Source: Bugula neritina (lineage: Eukaryota; Bryozoa; Gymnolaemata; Cheilostomatida; Bugulidae). From it: a DNA stretch of 64,000 bases. A model generated the notes under the pieces. The model did not search any database, had not been told where the DNA came from, and saw only the letters and a program-made list of their open reading frames with translations. The stretch's first letter is position 1, and each line of letters opens with the position of its first letter. Positions 60,501-64,000 of this stretch are shown piece after piece. The position numbers and the translations under genes were made by a program. The stretch is taken from positions 8,443,473 to 8,507,472 of the forward strand of contig OZ037770.1 in the NCBI GenBank assembly GCA_964035545.1. Direction: 5' to 3'.

Positions 60501-63500
60501 TCCCAATGGCTCTGCTTGATGCAGACAACTTTTTTCTTTTAATACTGTCTCTTCCAACATCGTCTAGATTATCATCAGAAGATGACATACCTATTTTCCA
60601 ACTCTGCTCATGATGACCCACTGACCTTGTGTGTAATGAACCAGTGCTCTAACCACTAGACCATAACTGCTACTTATCTTTTGATGCTATGAGATTGTGT
60701 AAATTGAAACTTGAAAAAATCAAAACGACAGAAAAATTCTTCAAATTTTGGCAGTGTATCACCTTATTTGTCATTGACGTCCAATAAGGTGAAAAAATGT
60801 TCACTCAACCACATAATTTTGACTGCCGTTCTATTCTATAAGCAACTGACAAGACTTTTTTAATTAAGCAGTGCTTGATACTGAATAAAATGCCTCTCTT
60901 TGAACATTTCAGCCAGGGATACTTTCAAAATTTGGCTGACATTTGACGTTTGGCCTCTATATGATCAACCAGGCCTTAAGAGATCTAGTCCTGCAACAAG
61001 TACTTGGTGACAAACTATGTATGAGTTCTGACATTATCATTCTAAAACAAAACTTGCGCAAGTTTACAGTCGCCATTCCTGTGATAAGCCTCGGTGTCCG
61101 GTAAAAATGGCATCGGTAATAACGGCACAAATGGCAAAGTAAATAAAAAATGGTGCATTTTCAATATTAGGGTTTTGAGGCGTGGTTTGGGGGTTTGGAA
61201 TGAGAGGTTTAAGCTTAGGGATGAAATTTGAGTTTGAGATTTGGGTTTAAGGGTTTGGGGCTTGAGAAAATTCAACATCAGTGCGCCATTTTTACCTACT
61301 TTTCCATTTGTGCCCTTATTACCTGTGACATTTTTCCTGTGTCATTTTTATCTGTTCCATTTTTACCTAAAATTGATAAATCCCTGATGGAAAGTTTTTT
61401 TTGTTAAATCAGGCTAAGGACTTATTCAGCAAGGGCACAAGAGCAAGTAGGACAATATACTCTTCCTAACATCACTAATCACCTTTGTCGGAGTTGAAAC
61501 TTATTACTTCGTGTTTTACTAGGCAAAAGCTCTAACCCCTAGACCATAGCTGCTCTCTAACATTATTAATATATAAATATTAGCTTTTTTGAAAAGCGTT
61601 TTGGTGAGCCTGGTTAATGCAAAGAGTTTTATAGTTTATTGGAAATTAAAATCTGTAAGACCACTGCTGCTAAAGATAATTTGCTGCACATCACCACAGC
61701 ATTTAATAGGACCATTTTAAAATTTACAATATTATTTCTGCATGGATTTTATTAAAGCAAATGCTTGTAGCTACTAGAGTTAGCAAATAAATAAATATTT
61801 AGATTCTATATGTCTTATGAGAACTCCTGTTACTTACCCTATAGTGATTTTTTAGATGGGATTTATCAAACTCTTTTGTGCCACTCCATTCATGGTAGTA
61901 CTTGCTCTTCATGCCTAATTTGAACAAATGTTCAGCTGTAATGTGTGTGATGTAGCTCTTGCCAATGCCAGTCAATCCATGGAATGATATTGCTAATGGC
62001 TTCTTTGATGGGTTGTTCAGATGGCCGGGGATCATGCGAGAGACTACCTTTATCGCTATGTGTTGGCCATACAGTCGTTTTTCTAAGTCTTTGGCAAATC
62101 CTGCAACAAAATATACACCATTCCCTCTGCTCCAATCAAAAGTCTCATTAAACTGCTGCACTAGTGTGTAATGTATAATAAAATTTAACGATATATTTTA
62201 TCAGCTCAGTAATAGGTCGTACTCTAAATAGCAATTTGACCCTGTAGTGATAAGTTAGTAAATGAAAGCTGTGGTGTGGTAATTCTCCAGTATCCTATAT
62301 TATGAAATGGTTAGCTTAGCAAATTAAAACTTGCAAGTTACAGGTGTGAGGTTCAATTCTCAGTGAAGGGCAGCTATTTTACAAAATCACAACTAAATAA
62401 GTTAAAAATTGAGTTTGTACAATAACATCACAAGCTCTGTAGTTAGCGCTGCTACTTATAGTAAACAAAGATGCTGTTATAAATTTACACGACATTCGAT
62501 ATAATTTTCTACGTTGCTCACTAGGTATGTTATTGTTTTAAAAATGGTTAGTTCAATAAGCCATAAGTCTACATCTAGCAGCTTGCTTTTAACTTTTTTG
62601 AAACAATACTGCCAAGTTTGTAGATAGGCTTCAGCATTTCTGAATAGGTAGAGTATTTTTACATAATTATATGTATTATATGTTATAAAAAGGCATTAGT
62701 CATGGAATCGTAATAGTGTAATGATTGTGTAAGGAGTCATCTGTATGCATCGAAAGGACAACTCTTCTGCTACTTCTCTATTATTGTAAAGTGTAGCATT
62801 TCTTCCATACTCGGCCTGACAGTACTTTCTACGCTACTAACGTACGCTGTGAACAAAGGCAGGATTAGTTAATTAGAGCTACTAGCTAGCGCGCTTAAAT
62901 AGCCGGCAGTCAGGCAGTGGATTAGCTAGTAATCAGTTGTGTACGCTTTGTCTGTAATTATGTAACGTGTTTATCAGCGGATGTGTAGTTTTACTTGTGT
63001 ATCTTTGTAATAAATAAATGCATAATAATCTACTTTGACTGGGCAGTTCTGCATTACTTTAAATACCCAGCAATTAGTAAATGTACAGTTTCACAACAAT
63101 AGTAATTTCTTCTTGAACAATATTCAATAGTGCTGGGCAAGTCATCGCTACACAACAGGGTTTTATACAAAAATAAAAGTCTCATCGACAGTTTTGTCAT
63201 GTTCATAAATATCTTGAACCATTTTTGTAAAAACTGAAAAAGGTTACTCATGAATCTAAGAGTTAGAAAACAAGAGCCTCAAAACTGTTTGTCGTGTTTT
63301 GTGTATTGAACTAGTTTATTGATCTAGTATTCAATAAAGGTTGAGCTCAGGACATGAGTATGTTCCTATTCAAACAAGTAAAACAGCTTTCACAACTGAT
63401 AGATCACCCCTTGAAATAATATACTTGATTTTTCTTAAATTACCTTTAATAGATAGTTAAGTATACCTGTTAGAGAGAGGTTGATCCACTTGCTGGTGTC

Positions 63501-63611
63501 ACATGACTCTGCTTCTTTTGGCAAGTTGCAATAGATTAGCGCTATAAGTGAAACAACTACAAGTGGAACAACTACGATTCCACAAACCAACCTTAAATTG
63601 TTGTCAGCCAT
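48062..63611 (-). CDS. Torsin family AAA+ ATPase (torsin-1A-like), complete
   Basis: Exons: 63467-63611, 61838-62100, 52016-52194, 51605-51720, 48062-48348; 990 nt in phase, 329 residues (human TOR1A 332). Torsins are ER and nuclear-envelope lumen ATPases activated by LAP1/LULL1. Residues 8-28 are a hydrophobic signal or membrane segment. Then come GQH (60-62), Walker A GLTGIGKS (90-97), a sequon NVT at 146-148 aligned with a glycosylation site of TorsinA, Walker B FVFNE (155-159), sensor 1 SNN (196-198) and the torsin-specific GCK motif (309-311). Two oddities: the Walker B Asp is Asn, and Walker A ends in Ser where torsins usually have Asn. The last four residues are DDEL, a possible ER-retrieval signal. 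The introns carry most transposons of the window. Confidence 0.94.
48750..49487 (+). mobile_element. 5'-truncated non-LTR retrotransposon (CR1/Jockey-like LINE) 3' end
   Basis: An open frame ending at 49351 covers the end of a reverse transcriptase and the C-terminal region: [33 protein letters not shown], and CPSGRYRT near the end, which are typical of CR1/Jockey-type LINEs. The catalytic core is missing through 5' truncation. The 3' end is a (ATCA)n tail at 49462-49486, the usual terminus of this group, so the 3' end is intact. It lies antisense within torsin intron 4. Confidence 0.85.
49635..50475. mobile_element. Telomere-like MITE, copy 1, interrupted by a foldback element
   Basis: Ends carry inverted GGTAAAAATGGCAC / GTGCCATTTTTAC motifs and internal CCCAAACCC-type repeats. 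The element is split by the foldback at 49763-50248. Its right end reads caatattacctgtgccattt. Shares ends and interior with 50725-50872 and 61096-61376. Confidence 0.65.
49763..50248. mobile_element. Foldback element with tandem-repeat termini
   Basis: A 486-bp element. The left end has AATATTCCGAAGGCCCAT with three copies of a 16-bp unit (tccgaaggcccattag). The right end has four copies of the inverted unit (ctaatggaccttcgga) and ends ggccttcggaatatt. The middle is unique and non-coding. Inverted arms built from tandem repeats are typical of foldback elements. Confidence 0.75.
50725..50872. mobile_element. Telomere-like MITE, copy 2 (short)
   Basis: Begins ggcacaggtaataatagcac and ends gtgccatttttacctaaaat, with ggtttgggtttggg inside. 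A shortened copy of the family at 49635-50475. Confidence 0.65.
51421..51580. repeat. (TA)n microsatellite
   Basis: About 95 bp of pure TA dinucleotides flanked by tatagtggtagtata copies, next to the right end of the hAT-like element and the exon 4 donor side of torsin. Confidence 0.95.
52751..53058 (+). mobile_element. Putative 5' LTR of the plus-strand gypsy element
   Basis: Starts TGTTAATTCCCC and ends ACAACA, directly followed by TTGGTGGCAGCAGTGGGAT. The TGG at 53060 fits the start of a tRNA primer-binding site. Length 308 bp. No 3' LTR copy was found to confirm the borders. Confidence 0.6.
53094..53915 (+). CDS. Gypsy retrotransposon Gag-like protein
   Basis: Open frame from ATG 53094 (36 bp after the LTR) to TAG 53913-53915, about 273 codons. 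A frame from 53022 exists, but that part is in the LTR. The central region resembles retrotransposon Gag capsid domains ([14 protein letters not shown], then [20 protein letters not shown]). The end is Ala/Pro-rich. The stop falls inside a CCHC zinc knuckle whose other residues continue in frame past it. GC content is clearly higher than in the surrounding intron, as expected for an inserted element. Confidence 0.8.
   Translation: METEDAGTQPQPVEGEHRDDVIPVNNVVEKRRVPRELNEDRYRLKAPTFTGEEEVEQCIQEFSDVMDVAQWPPRVTLLKLRMSLMDKAKPYGLGPDIDSIFASLQARFGISAIDARARLQRLRRDPHTPLQEHAATMMKLAQIAHSDLPQAKLERYTFDAFVQSVNDLGLHHQFLASEVTTVEGALAEGEAYLLANQMHRNRGVSHQVEIEFTEAAADREAGPPAAAAASKVAQLIDMLAKLITALTHQTPVGTAYKPPRSPAPPPGEAVSFC
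53916..57290 (+). pseudogene. Decayed gypsy pol: protease, reverse transcriptase, RNase H, partial integrase
   Basis: Domains in order: protease with [12 protein letters not shown] (DSG codons 54392-54400); reverse transcriptase with FCVDYRKLN (from about 55371) and YLDD at 55665-55676; RNase H with TDAS near 56110-56121 and TDHASLIWL; integrase with an HHCC zinc finger (about 56906-57030) and the beginning of the DDE core, including NSDQGPQ. The sequence changes frame several times and has in-frame stops, for example at 55367-55369, 55647-55649, 56147-56149 and 56579-56583. It ends abruptly in the integrase core with no 3' LTR. Not functional. Confidence 0.88.
57300..60650 (-). pseudogene. 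Second, antisense Ty3/gypsy element, heavily decayed
   Basis: On the minus strand, 5' to 3': a Cys/His stretch near 60420-60500; protease with [16 protein letters not shown] (about 60180-60245); reverse transcriptase pieces [18 protein letters not shown] (about 59850), SKLDVNCGY (about 59670) and PFGITSAPE (about 59560); RNase H end [16 protein letters not shown] (about 58720); integrase zinc-finger remnant with [11 protein letters not shown] (about 58320) and core pieces to 57830; pol end PDRLDL at about 57324. Many stops and shifts. It belongs to a different gypsy family from the plus-strand element and is far more AT-rich. Confidence 0.8.
60612..60675 (-). mobile_element. SINE head fragment
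   Basis: Minus-strand gcagttatggtctagtggtt and ttagagc are the tRNA-like head of the SINE family; only about 60 bp remains. Confidence 0.6.
61096..61376. mobile_element. Telomere-like MITE, copy 3
   Basis: Begins ggtaaaaatggcatcggtaa and ends ccatttttacctaaaat, with an interior rich in gggtttggg-type repeats. Same family as 49635-50475 and 50725-50872, uninterrupted here. Confidence 0.7.
61390..61558 (-). mobile_element. tRNA-derived SINE, copy 4
   Basis: Minus-strand head gcagctatggtctaggggtt and agagc, then a gatgttaggaag body and a gggc-rich block as in copies 1-3. It adjoins the MITE copy at 61096-61376. Confidence 0.72.
62295..62480 (+). repeat. Dispersed repeat in torsin intron 1, second copy at the window end
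   Basis: A tRNA-like GAGGTTCAATTCTC B-box region is followed by atcacaagctctgtagtta. The block with atcacaagctctgtagtta and gatgctgt recurs at about 63945-64000, so part of it is dispersed. Confidence 0.55.
62726..63054 (+). mobile_element. Possible solo LTR in torsin intron 1
   Basis: Begins TGTGTAAGG and ends CTGCA, with a TATA-like cttaaata in the middle and AATAAATAAA near the 3' end, the general make-up of an LTR. No target duplication and no second copy are visible. Confidence 0.3.
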
Positions 63612-64000
63612 TTTAATCTACAGTCTGCACCCTTCTAAAGCGCAATAATTTTGGTTTATCGGTGTAGCAATTGGAAGCAGACGGTGCAATCTTTTAAGAA
63701 GAGGTAAACAGCGTTACGCCTCCCCCACGATGCAAACAAGTGCTGATTGTTGATAAGCAAAAGGTCAATCAGGAGTTACCATGGGATACCCATGATTGGC
63801 TGCTGCTTATCTCCTTTAATTACAGCTTCAAACTTCTAATGTAATTATTATTCCACAGGGTAACAAAAGATGAACGGAGATTGGATATCATGTAATATGC
63901 TGACGTCTATTTAAAATTTATAAGAAATCAAGTTTGTAAAATATAATCACAAGCTCTGTAGTTAAAGCTGCTATGCATAGTAAAATAGATGCTGTCAAAA
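63612..64000 (-). promoter_or_regulatory. Upstream region of torsin
   Basis: 389 bp upstream of the torsin ATG. On the minus strand a CCAAT box (63795-63799) lies about 185 bp from the start codon. The last 60 bases belong to the dispersed repeat also present at about 62420. No TATA box is evident. Confidence 0.35.

Larger units (their letters stand above)
52195..61837 (-). other. Torsin intron 2 (9.6 kb), occupied by transposons
   Basis: Contains two decayed Ty3/gypsy elements (52751-57290 plus, about 57290-60650 minus), a telomere-like MITE copy (61096-61376) and SINE copies (60612-60675, 61390-61558). No host exon is seen inside; the flanking exons 2 and 3 join in phase 0. Confidence 0.8.

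Overview
The window is animal nuclear DNA. It is AT-rich, all genes are split by GT-AG introns, and three of the four genes give complete or near-complete animal proteins: nucleoporin NUP205, the pseudokinase SCYL3 and a torsin AAA+ ATPase. Torsins are essentially an animal family. The load of gypsy-type retroelements, tRNA-derived SINEs, MITEs and intronic minisatellites fits a (probably marine) invertebrate. I cannot name the phylum from sequence alone.

Layout. (1) 1-8983, minus strand: 5' part of an unidentified PH-domain gene whose 3' end lies beyond base 1. Seven exons are visible, and at least one exon inside the PH domain was not found. (2) 9008-14560: intergenic, with a 21-bp minisatellite and no gene seen. 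(3) 14561-37949, minus strand: complete NUP205, 39 coding exons that join in frame into 1966 codons plus a stop. (4) 37950-38931: head-to-head intergenic interval, probably a bidirectional promoter. (5) 38932-47193, plus strand: SCYL3, 11 coding exons, 707 residues. (6) 48062-63611, minus strand: torsin, 5 coding exons, 329 residues, convergent with SCYL3. Its introns hold most of the transposons: a 2.95-kb hAT-like element with nested insertions (intron 4), and two decayed Ty3/gypsy elements facing each other tail to tail (intron 2).

The most unusual feature is the intron architecture of NUP205 and SCYL3. Many introns consist largely of a private minisatellite with a 15-45 bp unit. Several arrays start exactly at a splice junction and carry copies of that junction: 10-17 bases of exon end plus the 5' splice site, or the 3' splice site, repeated from about 5 up to about 29 times. 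Exon 22 of NUP205 is followed by about 29 decoy copies of its own donor, all keeping the GT. SCYL3 intron 6 is a 2.8-kb array with a higher-order period of 166 bp (four 33-bp units plus one 34-bp unit).

The genes are not an operon or a pathway. NUP205 is an inner-ring nuclear pore scaffold, SCYL3 a Golgi/cytoplasmic pseudokinase scaffold, and torsin an ER/nuclear-envelope lumen ATPase. NUP205 and torsin both act at the nuclear envelope, but nothing here shows co-regulation. Exon borders were set by hand from splice consensus, reading phase and similarity to remembered family sequence; no alignment was run.
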